A stretch of 43,701 bases of DNA from assembly GCF_002414845.1 (NCBI RefSeq), contig NZ_DIAX01000021.1, positions 15,498 through 59,198 on the forward strand, written 5' to 3'. The stretch is from Gordonia sp. UBA5067 (GTDB taxonomy: Bacteria > Actinomycetota > Actinomycetes > Mycobacteriales > Mycobacteriaceae). This document shows, one piece after another, positions 37,117 through 43,701 of this stretch (positions are counted from its first letter, which is position 1; each line of letters begins with the position of its first letter). Both the position numbers and the translations under genes were made by a program. The notes beneath the pieces are model-generated. The model was given only the letters and a program-made list of their open reading frames with translations. It was not told where the DNA came from and searched no databases.

Positions 37117-37919
37117 ACCCTCGCGTGAGCGAGCCGGGAATCGTCCGCGACGACGTACTCGCCGGGAGCGACGAGGTTGGGGGCGTGCGACTGGAGTGGT
37201 CGGCGGCCTGCAATGTCGGCATGGTGCGGGAGGCCAACGAGGACGGTGCACTAATCGGACCCGGACTGTTCCTCCTCGCCGACGGCATGGGCGGGCACGA
37301 GTGCGGTGAGGTCGCCAGCGAGGTAGCGCTGCGGGTCCTGTCCGGCGTCGGGGTCGGCGGCGATCAGGCTGGTACCCGCGACGAGGTGGAGAAGCTCCTC
37401 GTCTCGGCCCAGGACGAGATCGGCGAGATCGACACGTCGAGCGACCGGCGGGCCGGGACAACGGCCACCGGCGCCATCCTCATCACCCACGACGACAAGC
37501 CACACTGGTTGGTGTTCAACATCGGCGACTCGCGGACCTACTGCGTGCGTGACGGGGTTTTCGAGCAAGTCACCGTGGATCACTCCCAGGTGCAGGAGTA
37601 TGTCGATGCGGGAATGCTGACCGTTGAGCAGGCACGCGTCGATCCGCGGCGAAACGTCATCACCCGCGCGCTGGGCGCCGGCCTCGTGCCGCCGCGTGCG
37701 GACTTCTTCTCGTTTGAGACCGAGCCCGGTGACCAGTTGCTGCTGTGCTCGGATGGATTGAGCGGGGAGCTGCCCGACGAGGAGATCGGCGAAATACTTG
37801 CCGAGTGCGCGACCGCCCAAGATGCCACGGATACGCTCGTCGAGAGTGCCCTGGCGCTGGGCGCCCACGACAATGTGACCGTCGTCGTCGTCCGGGTGGG
37901 GCCGCCCGACGATGCCTGA
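37113..37919 (+). CDS. PP2C-family serine/threonine protein phosphatase
   Basis: 268-residue single-domain metal-dependent phosphatase without transmembrane helices. Metal-ligand motifs are complete: NED (residues 42-44), ADGMGGH (56-62), [22 protein letters not shown] and [11 protein letters not shown]. It should therefore be active on phospho-Ser/Thr. GTG 37113 overlaps the pdxS stop by four bases; GTG 37125 is an alternative. Its stop overlaps the next gene by eight bases. No kinase gene is present in the window, so substrates must be sought elsewhere. It stands between pdxS and the thioesterase-pdxT pair, where M. tuberculosis has no such gene. Confidence 0.92.
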   Translation: MNPRVSEPGIVRDDVLAGSDEVGGVRLEWSAACNVGMVREANEDGALIGPGLFLLADGMGGHECGEVASEVALRVLSGVGVGGDQAGTRDEVEKLLVSAQDEIGEIDTSSDRRAGTTATGAILITHDDKPHWLVFNIGDSRTYCVRDGVFEQVTVDHSQVQEYVDAGMLTVEQARVDPRRNVITRALGAGLVPPRADFFSFETEPGDQLLLCSDGLSGELPDEEIGEILAECATAQDATDTLVESALALGAHDNVTVVVVRVGPPDDA

Positions 37920-38631
37920 GGCGACGGCCGACGGATACGTCGAGTTTTGCGGTGAGCGCTACGACCTCGACGACGACGGCCGTTTCACCGTCGGCCGTGA
38001 CGGAGACCTCGTCGTTGACGACAACCCCTATCTGCATCGTCGATTCCTGCTGATCCACCGGGGGGCGGCCGGCCTCTGGTACCTGTCCAACATCGGGTCG
38101 CACCTGTCGGCGACCGTCGTCGCGGCGGCGGCGGGGTTCTACGGCCAGATTGCGCCGGGAGCCAATCTGCCGCTCGTGTTCGGGCGCACCGTCGTCGTGT
38201 TCACCGCCGGCCCCACGACCTATGAGTTCGAGATCCACACGAAGCCGGGGCCCGATGCTGCCGCGGTCACCGCGGCCACCCAGACCGGTGACACGACGGT
38301 TGGCGTGCCGGCGCTGACCGAGAGTCAGCGGCTGCTCATCGTCGTGCTCGCCGAACAGATCCTGCGGCGCGAGGGGAGCGGCACGAGCGCGATCCCGACG
38401 TCGGCCCACGCGGCCGGCCGCCTGGGGTGGTCGCTGACGAAGTTCAACCGCAAGCTCGACAACGTCTGCGACAAACTCGACCGGTTGGGGGTGCCCGGAA
38501 TGCGCGCGGGTGGCGGCAAGTTGGCGACCAATCGCCGTGCCCGGCTCGTCGAGTTCGCGCTCTCGTCGCAGCTGGTCTCGCGCGCCGACTTGCCCCTGCT
38601 CGACGCCGAGGCGAGGCGAAACCAGGCCTGA
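37912..38631 (+). CDS. FHA-like protein with C-terminal helical (winged-helix-like) domain
   Basis: 239 residues. Residues 24-105 resemble an FHA domain: FTVGRDGDLVVDD ... WYLSNIGSHLSATV, with Gly28-Arg29 and Asn60-x-Gly-Ser matching the fold's conserved points. The usual S-R-x-x-H phosphothreonine loop is replaced by NPYLHRRF, so phosphopeptide binding may be changed or lost. After a spacer, residues 135-225 (LTESQRLLIVVLAEQIL ... LGWSLTKFNRKLDNVCDKLDRLG ... RARLVEFALSS) look like a helical DNA- or protein-binding domain. It overlaps the PP2C gene by eight bases. Role unknown; a phospho-signalling partner of the phosphatase is the simplest inference. Confidence 0.72.
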   Translation: MPEATADGYVEFCGERYDLDDDGRFTVGRDGDLVVDDNPYLHRRFLLIHRGAAGLWYLSNIGSHLSATVVAAAAGFYGQIAPGANLPLVFGRTVVVFTAGPTTYEFEIHTKPGPDAAAVTAATQTGDTTVGVPALTESQRLLIVVLAEQILRREGSGTSAIPTSAHAAGRLGWSLTKFNRKLDNVCDKLDRLGVPGMRAGGGKLATNRRARLVEFALSSQLVSRADLPLLDAEARRNQA

Positions 38632-38695
38632 CGCCGTGGGTTTGCGCGCACGATATTGCTGTGACCTGCCGATACAGGATGGGTAGTTCTCCCCA

Positions 38696-38734
38696 TTTCC
38701 TGGTCGGTGGCGTCGCCATAACGTCATTGGCGAC
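38696..38734 (+). promoter_or_regulatory. Promoter and inverted-repeat operator of the LuxR-type gene
   Basis: Arms GTCGCCA (38712-38718) and TGGCGAC (38728-38734) flank nine bases that contain TAACGT (38719-38724), a TANNNT -10 box. After one mismatch the arms extend by two more pairs. A weak TTTCCT lies 17 bases upstream as a possible -35. Transcription would start near 38731 with a ~49-base leader and AGGAG at 38767-38771. The rest of the 38632-38779 gap shows nothing else. Confidence 0.4.
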
Positions 38735-38779
38735 ACCGCGAGACACCGTCGGTGCCCGCCCGCGACAGGAGTAACGACG

Positions 38780-39328
38780 ATGACTGCAGCAGCCCCCTGG
38801 AACCCGGCCTACCACCCGTACGATGAAGTCCGGCGGACCGAGGACGCTGCCCGCCGCCGGGCGGCACAGGCGGCGCAGCGGCGGGCCCGTGCGCTCGCCG
38901 ACCTCACCGCACGGCGCATGGCTGTGCCCGGCCGGCGCAGCAGTACCCCGGGCCGGGACGCCGAGGTCGAGTTCGCCGCCCGCCCGATCGGTCGCCTGCC
39001 CGGTGGCGTCGTCGTCTTCGAGCGGCCGGTACCGGAGCCCGAAGCCGCAGTCGCATCAGCCGAGACCGCACATCTCGCGGCGGCCGCCGACCTGGAGTTG
39101 CCCCGCCCCGCGCTGACCGCCCGCGAGGTAGAGGTGTTGCGCACCTGGCTCCTGCTCGACTCGAAGCCCGCGGTGGCGGGAAGTCTCGGCATCTCGCTGG
39201 GGACGGTCAACACCCATCTGACCCGTATCCGTGCAAAGTACGCCGACCTCGGTCGCCCCGCGCCCACCAAGGCCGGATTGGTGGCCCGAGCGGTGCAAGA
39301 TGAACTGATCTCGCTCGACGAACTCTGA
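38780..39328 (+). CDS. LuxR/GerE-type helix-turn-helix transcriptional regulator
   Basis: 182 residues. The C-terminal 111-172 is a GerE helix-turn-helix: LTAREVEVLRTWLLLDSKPA, then GISLGTVNTHLTRIRAKYADLG, ending KAGLVARAVQ. The N-terminal half has no receiver or sensory domain; instead residues 18-47 form an Arg/Ala-rich helix likely to be a coiled coil, followed by a Pro/Ala-rich linker. The ATG has a good AGGAG eight bases upstream. It lies 148 bp after the FHA-like gene with its own promoter, and 49 bases before the thioesterase. Target genes unknown; the adjacent inverted repeat suggests autoregulation. Confidence 0.86.
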   Translation: MTAAAPWNPAYHPYDEVRRTEDAARRRAAQAAQRRARALADLTARRMAVPGRRSSTPGRDAEVEFAARPIGRLPGGVVVFERPVPEPEAAVASAETAHLAAAADLELPRPALTAREVEVLRTWLLLDSKPAVAGSLGISLGTVNTHLTRIRAKYADLGRPAPTKAGLVARAVQDELISLDEL

Positions 39329-39364
39329 CACCTGCCCGCCGCGGCGACCGGGGCGGCGATCAGG

Positions 39365-39370
39365 GATAAT
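39365..39370 (+). promoter_or_regulatory. -10 box of tesB (leaderless)
   Basis: GATAAT followed by seven bases and the GTG start at 39378. No Shine-Dalgarno. Confidence 0.55.
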
Positions 39371-39377
39371 CAAATGC

Positions 39378-40238
39378 GTGCCGATGATTGATGAAATCCT
39401 GCGGGTAGAGCAGATCGAGACCGACATCTATCGCGGGCCGTCCTATCCGAGTGTGCTGCGGCGCACCTTTGGCGGCCAGGTCGCCGGGCAGGCGCTGGTC
39501 TCGGCGACGCGGACCGTTCCAGCGGAGTTCGGGGTTCACTCGTTGCACGGCTACTTCCTGCGCCCCGGGGACCCGGACCTGCCGACCGTCTTCCTCGTCG
39601 ACCGCATTCGCGACGGCCGCTCATTCGCCACGCGGCGCGTCACCGGCGTACAGCGCGGGGAGGCCATCTTCTCCATGTCGGCCTCCTTTCACATCGCCGG
39701 CGACGAAGGCATCGAGCATCAGGATCGGATGCCGCCGGTGATCGCCCCGGACGACATCGCCGACCGCCGGGACACGGTGTCGGGATCGGATCGGGCGCTG
39801 TTCGCCGAGTGGGAGAACTTCGACATCCGAATTGTGCCGCGCGACCAGATGGAGCTGTCGGACTACCTCGTCGCACAGCAACGCGTCTGGTTTCGGTACC
39901 GCCACCGGCTGCCCGACGATCCGGTGTCACACATCTGCGTCCTCGCCTACATGAGCGACATGACGCTGCTGGGCTCGGCATCGGCGATCCATCGCGACGA
40001 GCGAGTGCAGTCGGCCTCCCTCGACCACGCGATGTGGTTCCTGCGGCCGTTCCGGGCCGATGAATGGCTCCTGTACGACCAGACGTCGCCGTCAGCCGGC
40101 CACGGGCGTGCGCTCACCCAGGGCCGACTGTTCGACCAACGCGGCCGGATGGTCGCGGCGGTCACCCAGGAGGGCCTGGCGCGGACCATATCCGATCCGG
40201 CCGTGCAAGGCATCCCGATGCGTACCGAGGAGCAATGA
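39378..40238 (+). CDS. tesB: Acyl-CoA thioesterase II
   Basis: Double-hotdog thioesterase of 286 residues hydrolysing acyl-CoA to free acid and CoA. First hotdog: [35 protein letters not shown]. Second: [38 protein letters not shown] (with the catalytic Asp and a Thr/Ser position) and [11 protein letters not shown] (catalytic Gln). This is the TesB triad. GTG 39378 fits a leaderless transcript; an in-frame ATG follows two codons later. It overlaps pdxT by four bases (ATGA), as in the Rv2605c-Rv2604c pair. A role in PLP metabolism is not implied. Confidence 0.94.
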   Translation: MPMIDEILRVEQIETDIYRGPSYPSVLRRTFGGQVAGQALVSATRTVPAEFGVHSLHGYFLRPGDPDLPTVFLVDRIRDGRSFATRRVTGVQRGEAIFSMSASFHIAGDEGIEHQDRMPPVIAPDDIADRRDTVSGSDRALFAEWENFDIRIVPRDQMELSDYLVAQQRVWFRYRHRLPDDPVSHICVLAYMSDMTLLGSASAIHRDERVQSASLDHAMWFLRPFRADEWLLYDQTSPSAGHGRALTQGRLFDQRGRMVAAVTQEGLARTISDPAVQGIPMRTEEQ

Positions 40239-40861
40239 CGCCACCAACGATCGGTGTTCTTGCCGTGCAGGGTGACGTGCGCGAACATGTTTCGGCGCTC
40301 CGGGCGGTCGGCGCGAACCCGCGCCCGGTGCGTCGTGCGGCCGAACTCGACGGCCTGGACGGAATCGTGTTGCCCGGCGGCGAGTCGACCACGATCTCCA
40401 AGCTCCTCGACGTGTTCGAGCTCGACGCACCATTGCGCGCCGCGCTCGCGCAGGGTCTCCCCGCCTACGGTTCGTGCGCCGGGATGATCATGCTGGCCTC
40501 GAAGATTCTCGACACCCGGCCCGACGCCCGCCACCTCGACGCGATCGACATCACCGTGCGCCGCAACGCGTTCGGGCGCCAGACCGACTCATTCGAGACA
40601 GATCTGCAGTTCGCGGGCATCACCGATGCCCCCGGTGCGCCGCCGGTGCGGGGTGTCTTCATTCGGGCTCCCTGGGTCGAGGAAGTCGGAGCAGGGGTGA
40701 CAATTCTCGCGACCGTGCCGCCGGGTGCCGCGCGAGACCCGGCCGCTGATGGGCGGATCGTCGCCGTCGCACAGGGCGCAGTGGTCGCGACCTCCTTCCA
40801 TCCGGAGGTCACCGGCGATCTGCGGGTGCACCAGTACTTCGTCGATCGGGTGCGACAGTAG
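40235..40861 (+). CDS. pdxT: Pyridoxal 5'-phosphate synthase, glutaminase subunit
   Basis: Class I glutamine amidotransferase that delivers ammonia to PdxS. 208 residues. [17 protein letters not shown], the oxyanion-region [13 protein letters not shown], nucleophile cysteine in [11 protein letters not shown], the [12 protein letters not shown] segment specific to PdxT, and the His-Glu pair in SFHPEVTGD. The ATG overlaps the tesB stop. Immediately after the stop begins the 38-bp tandem repeat array. It is separated from pdxS by four genes with at least two internal promoters, so subunit ratio may not be set by one operon. Confidence 0.97.
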   Translation: MTPPTIGVLAVQGDVREHVSALRAVGANPRPVRRAAELDGLDGIVLPGGESTTISKLLDVFELDAPLRAALAQGLPAYGSCAGMIMLASKILDTRPDARHLDAIDITVRRNAFGRQTDSFETDLQFAGITDAPGAPPVRGVFIRAPWVEEVGAGVTILATVPPGAARDPAADGRIVAVAQGAVVATSFHPEVTGDLRVHQYFVDRVRQ

Positions 40862-41011
40862 CTACCGGGCCCGCTCGCTTCGCTCCCGGCGCCCGGTAGT
40901 AGTTGGGCCCGCTCGCTTCGCTCCCGGCGCCCGGTAGTAGTTGGGCCCGCTCGCTTCGCTCCCGGCGCCCGGTAGTAGTTGGGCCCGCTCGCGTCGCTCC
41001 CGGCGCCCGGT
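40862..41011 (+). repeat. Four-copy 38-bp tandem repeat between pdxT and yebC
   Basis: Units begin with GGGCCC at 40867, 40905, 40943 and 40981, an exact 38-bp period. Copies 1-3 are identical through the unit; copy 4 has T-to-G in CGCTTCGCT and departs after CCCGGTA. Each unit contains GCTCGCTTCGCTCCCGG and GCGCCCGGTAGTAGTT. In the first copy, CTACCGGGC (40862-40870) and GCCCGGTAG (40891-40899) form nine-base perfect inverted arms with a 20-base loop, a candidate terminator stem for pdxT. No spacers, so not CRISPR. Reading frames across it on either strand are artefacts. Confidence 0.93.
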
Positions 41012-41016
41012 AAGCT
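41011..41016 (+). promoter_or_regulatory. -10 box of yebC at the end of the repeat array
   Basis: TAAGCT followed by eight bases and ATG 41025, so the message would be leaderless or nearly so. The hexamer starts where the fourth repeat unit diverges from TAGTAG. Confidence 0.45.
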
Positions 41017-41024
41017 CTTCGCCC

Positions 41025-41777
41025 ATGAGCGGACACTCCAAATGGGCGACTACCAAACACAAGAAGGCCGTCATCGACGCCAAGCGCGGAAAGATGTTCG
41101 CCAAACTGATCAAGAACATCGAGGTGGCCGCGCGTACCGGCGGAGGTGACCCGGCGGGCAACCCCACACTCTTCGACGCAATCCAGAAGGCCAAGAAGTC
41201 GTCGGTGCCCAACGACAACATCGAGCGCGCCCGCAAGCGTGGCGGTGGCGAAGAGGCCGGTGGAGCCGACTGGCAGAACATCACCTATGAGGGATACGGC
41301 CCCAACGGGGTGGCACTGCTCATCGAATGCCTCACCGACAACCGCAATCGCGCCGCCGGCGAGGTACGCACCGCGATGACCCGCAACGGCGGGAACATGG
41401 CCGATCCCGGATCGGTCGCCTACCTGTTCACCCGCAAGGGGGTGGTGACGCTGGACAAGGGCGGCCAGAGCGAAGACGACGTCCTGACGGCCGTCCTCGA
41501 CGCCGGGGCAGAGGAGGTCAACGACCTCGGCGAGAGCTTCGAAGTCGTCAGCGAGCCGGGTGACTTGGTCGCCGTCCGCACCGCGCTGCAGGAGGCGGGG
41601 ATCGACTACGACTCCGCGGAGGCCGACTTCCGCGCCTCCGTCGAGGTACCGGTAGACGCCGAGGGCGCGCGCAAGGTCTTCAAGCTCATCGACGCCCTCG
41701 AGGACTCCGACGACGTGCAGAATGTCTACAGCAACGTCGACATTCCCGACGAGGTGCTCGCCGAACTCGACGACTGA
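41025..41777 (+). CDS. yebC: YebC/PmpR-family protein
   Basis: 250-residue three-domain protein. The N-terminus [25 protein letters not shown] is the family hallmark, followed by [59 protein letters not shown] and the C-terminal [29 protein letters not shown]. Traditionally called a transcriptional regulator; other work links the family to translation of difficult sequences, so the precise role is open. The true start is ATG 41025; the frame is open upstream through the repeats but that part is not conserved. It precedes ruvC by 87 bp. Confidence 0.95.
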   Translation: MSGHSKWATTKHKKAVIDAKRGKMFAKLIKNIEVAARTGGGDPAGNPTLFDAIQKAKKSSVPNDNIERARKRGGGEEAGGADWQNITYEGYGPNGVALLIECLTDNRNRAAGEVRTAMTRNGGNMADPGSVAYLFTRKGVVTLDKGGQSEDDVLTAVLDAGAEEVNDLGESFEVVSEPGDLVAVRTALQEAGIDYDSAEADFRASVEVPVDAEGARKVFKLIDALEDSDDVQNVYSNVDIPDEVLAELDD

Positions 41778-41820
41778 CGTATTGGGCGTGTCGGTCCAGC
41801 CTGTTGTCGGTCCCTCCTTC

Positions 41821-41843
41821 TAGACTGTCGAACAGTTGTTCGC
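41821..41843 (+). promoter_or_regulatory. ruvC promoter with LexA (SOS) box
   Basis: TAGACT (41821-41826) is the -10 box, and TCGAAC-AGTT-GTTCGC (41828-41843) matches the actinobacterial/Gram-positive-type SOS consensus TCGAACN4GTTCGA at 11 of 12 fixed positions. The operator covers the expected transcription start near 41833, so LexA binding would block initiation of ruvCAB. Confidence 0.85.
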
Positions 41844-41864
41844 GAAACTATGGAGGGTGGGCCG

Positions 41865-42443
41865 ATGCTCGTCATGGGTGTCGATCCCGGGCTGACGCGG
41901 TGCGGTATCGCGCTGGTCGAATCGGGTGCGGGTCGTTCGGTGACGGCATTGGACGTCGATGTGGTGCGGACGCCGGCCTCGATGGACTTGGCCGATCGGT
42001 TGTTGGCGGTGCACACCGCCGCGGTCCACTGGCTTGATACGCACCACCCGAACGTGGTCGCCATCGAGCGCGTCTTCGCCCAGCAACAGGTGAGTACGGC
42101 CATGGGCACCGCTCAGGCGGCGGGGGTGGTGGCGCTCGCGGCCGCACAGCGCGACATCCCGGTACGCTTCCACACTCCCAGCGAGGTTAAGGCTGCGGTC
42201 ACCGGATCAGGGCGGGCCGACAAGGCCCAGGTCACCTCGATGGTGACCCGCATTCTCGGCATGCAGACGCGCCCGAAACCGGCCGACGCCGCCGACGCCC
42301 TGGCGCTCGCCATCTGCCAGTGCTGGCGCGGACCGATGGTAGACCGACTCGTTGCGGCGCAGGCTCGGGCCGACGAGTTGGCGCGGGTGCATCGAGCCCG
42401 GCTCCGTGCGGCGCACACCAACGCGATGCAGGCGCGGCAATGA
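41865..42443 (+). CDS. ruvC: Holliday junction resolvase RuvC
   Basis: Endonuclease that cuts Holliday junctions in recombinational repair. 192 residues. Acidic catalytic residues: Asp in [11 protein letters not shown], Glu in [10 protein letters not shown], and the C-terminal [13 protein letters not shown] pair; GRADKAQV is the conserved basic loop. ATG 41865 has GGAGGG seven bases upstream; an ATG at 41850 overlaps that ribosome-binding site and is rejected. Preceded by a LexA box. Overlaps ruvA by four bases (ATGA). Confidence 0.97.
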   Translation: MLVMGVDPGLTRCGIALVESGAGRSVTALDVDVVRTPASMDLADRLLAVHTAAVHWLDTHHPNVVAIERVFAQQQVSTAMGTAQAAGVVALAAAQRDIPVRFHTPSEVKAAVTGSGRADKAQVTSMVTRILGMQTRPKPADAADALALAICQCWRGPMVDRLVAAQARADELARVHRARLRAAHTNAMQARQ

Positions 42444-43030
42444 TCGCCGCGGTGCGCGGGCCGGTCGTCGACGTCGCGCTCGACCACGTGGTGGTGGACT
42501 GCGCGGGCGTCGGCTATCGCGTCTTGGTGACGCCGGCGACGATCGCGGCGTTGACACGCGGGGCCGAGACGACACTGCTCACCACGATGATCGTCCGCGA
42601 GGACTCAATGACCCTGTACGGCTTCACCGACGGCGCGGCCCGGGATTTGTTTGTGCTGCTGCAGACGGTGACCGGGGTGGGCCCGCGTCTGGCCATGGCG
42701 GCATTGGCGGTTCATGAGCCCGCAGAATTGGCGACTGCACTGGCCTCGTCCAACACCAAGGCACTTACCACCGTCCCCGGAATCGGGAAGCGGGTGGCGG
42801 AGCGGCTCGTCGTCGAACTGCGCGACAAGGTAAGCGTCGTGGCCGACGGTTCGGCCTCGCCGCACCTCGGTGGAACCACCGTCGGGGGAGAGGTTGCCGA
42901 GGCCCTGATCGGACTCGGGTTCACCCCGGCGGTCGCCGAAAAGGCAGTGGTGGCAGTCCTGGCGGAGAATCCGGATGCCGACTCGGCTCGGGCGCTGCGG
43001 GCGAGCCTGACCCTGCTGGGAAAGATGTAG
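42440..43030 (+). CDS. ruvA: Holliday junction branch-migration protein RuvA
   Basis: Junction-binding tetramer subunit. 196 residues. Domain I OB-fold ([30 protein letters not shown]), domain II with two helix-hairpin-helix motifs ([17 protein letters not shown] and [19 protein letters not shown]), and a C-terminal domain III ([20 protein letters not shown]) that contacts RuvB. The ruvB ATG follows three bases after the stop. Confidence 0.97.
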   Translation: MIAAVRGPVVDVALDHVVVDCAGVGYRVLVTPATIAALTRGAETTLLTTMIVREDSMTLYGFTDGAARDLFVLLQTVTGVGPRLAMAALAVHEPAELATALASSNTKALTTVPGIGKRVAERLVVELRDKVSVVADGSASPHLGGTTVGGEVAEALIGLGFTPAVAEKAVVAVLAENPDADSARALRASLTLLGKM

Positions 43031-43033
43031 CGC

Positions 43034-43701
43034 ATGGAGGGCGAGGATCGGACCGTCAACGCCGGTCGGCTCGCGGCCGACGGAGAGCTCGACGCCAATC
43101 TGCGGCCGCGGTCGCTCGCCGACTTCATCGGCCAGGCGAAAGTCCGCGAACAACTGGAACTGGTGTTGCGCGGCGCCCAGGGGCGCGGCGGTACGCCCGA
43201 CCACATCCTGCTGTCGGGGCCGCCCGGCCTCGGTAAGACATCCCTGGCGATGATTATCGCGAGTGAACTCGGCTCGGCTATCCGGGTCACCTCCGGCCCG
43301 GCCCTGGAGCGGGCCGGTGACCTCGCCGCGATGCTGTCGAATCTGATCGAGGGCGACGTCCTGTTCATCGACGAGATCCACCGCATCGCCCGTCCCGCCG
43401 AGGAAATGCTCTATCTGGCCATGGAGGACTTTCGCGTCGACGTGGTCGTCGGCAAGGGGCCCGGCGCGACCTCTATCCCACTCGATGTGGCGCCGTTCAC
43501 CCTCGTCGGCGCCACCACGCGGTCGGGTGCGCTGACCAGCCCGCTGCGCGACCGGTTCGGCTTCACCGCGCACATGGAGTTCTACGAGACCGATGAACTC
43601 GTCGCCGTGCTGGCCCGGTCCGCGAGAATCCTCGGTATCGCCCTCGACGACGATGCCGCCGTGGAGGTCGCCGGGCGTTCGCGCGGCACGCCGCGCATCG
43701 C
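43034..43701 (+). CDS. ruvB: Holliday junction helicase RuvB (3'-truncated by window edge)
   Basis: AAA+ motor of branch migration. The frame is open from ATG 43034 to the window end, giving 222 of roughly 350 residues. N-terminal [19 protein letters not shown], Walker [29 protein letters not shown], Walker [14 protein letters not shown], sensor 1 LVGATTRSG, and the arginine finger region [11 protein letters not shown] are all in place. Third gene of the LexA-controlled ruvCAB operon. Confidence 0.97.
   Translation, partial: MEGEDRTVNAGRLAADGELDANLRPRSLADFIGQAKVREQLELVLRGAQGRGGTPDHILLSGPPGLGKTSLAMIIASELGSAIRVTSGPALERAGDLAAMLSNLIEGDVLFIDEIHRIARPAEEMLYLAMEDFRVDVVVGKGPGATSIPLDVAPFTLVGATTRSGALTSPLRDRFGFTAHMEFYETDELVAVLARSARILGIALDDDAAVEVAGRSRGTPRI

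Noticed and set aside
40862..41011. Possible CRISPR array from evenly spaced repeats
   Set aside because: Units are directly contiguous at 38 bp with no variable spacers, only four copies, and no cas genes nearby.
40809..41284. Minus-strand reading frames through the tandem repeat encoding an apparent repetitive protein
   Set aside because: They are translations of the 38-bp DNA repeat and its flanks, lack a ribosome-binding site, and run antisense into yebC and pdxT.

Overview
The window is high-G+C chromosomal DNA from a mycolic-acid actinobacterium (order Mycobacteriales; a Gordonia- or Williamsia-like genus is my best guess, not established). The basis is the gene set: AftC-type arabinofuranosyltransferase, the phosphatidylinositol mannoside genes (pgsA1, a PIM acyltransferase, pimA), the coproporphyrin haem branch (hemE, cgoX, chdC), and a gene order that, from memory, follows the Mycobacterium tuberculosis Rv2698-Rv2669 and Rv2614c-Rv2592c blocks with some genes missing. 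Most of it is core genome. I see no insertion sequence, phage gene, CRISPR array or resistance island.

Layout. 1-2.9 kb: end of the methylmalonyl-CoA mutase large subunit and its GTPase chaperone meaB. 2.9-5.4 kb: minus-strand nucleoside hydrolase, MFS transporter and tRNA-Leu(GAG). 5.4-9 kb: M20 peptidase, PEBP-family protein, and a minus-strand reading frame that joins a DUF3093 membrane domain to dihydroorotate dehydrogenase. 9-12.1 kb: dut, DUF3710, alpha/beta hydrolase, OB-fold protein, DUF3159. 12.1-16.8 kb: two TrkA/RCK proteins divergent from a KimA-like APC transporter, then an RNA uridine methyltransferase. 16.9-20.8 kb: dxs, RNase D, DUF3000. 20.8-24 kb: haem operon. 24-29.6 kb: msrB, aftC, a lipoprotein with an alpha/beta-hydrolase fold, a RibD-like reductase, zapE, a GNAT protein. 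29.8-30.2 kb: tRNA Gly-Cys-Val-Val. 30.3-36.1 kb: thrS, HIT phosphorylase, PIM synthesis genes, LemA-like protein. 36.2-40.9 kb: PLP synthase (pdxS ... pdxT), with a PP2C phosphatase, a divergent FHA protein, a LuxR-type regulator and a thioesterase between the two subunit genes. 40.9-43.7 kb: a 38-bp tandem repeat, yebC, and ruvC-ruvA-ruvB behind a LexA box.

The genes are packed very tightly. Many co-directional pairs overlap by 1-8 bp through ATGA, GTGA or TGATG junctions, convergent genes are separated by a few bases or overlap, and no stretch of 300 bases lacks a gene. At least thirteen genes have a TANNNT-like -10 box ending only 6-8 bases before the start codon, so they are probably transcribed as leaderless mRNAs.

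The items most worth following are: (1) the DUF3093-PyrD fused frame, which lies where two gene blocks distant in M. tuberculosis meet; (2) the PP2C/FHA-like/LuxR cassette coupled to pdxS, with an inverted repeat around the luxR -10 box; (3) the overlapping divergent -10 boxes between that fusion and dut; (4) an RCK pair facing a KimA-like potassium transporter; (5) a secreted hydrolase-fold lipoprotein whose nucleophile elbow has no serine; and (6) the 38-bp repeat array whose last unit becomes the yebC promoter.
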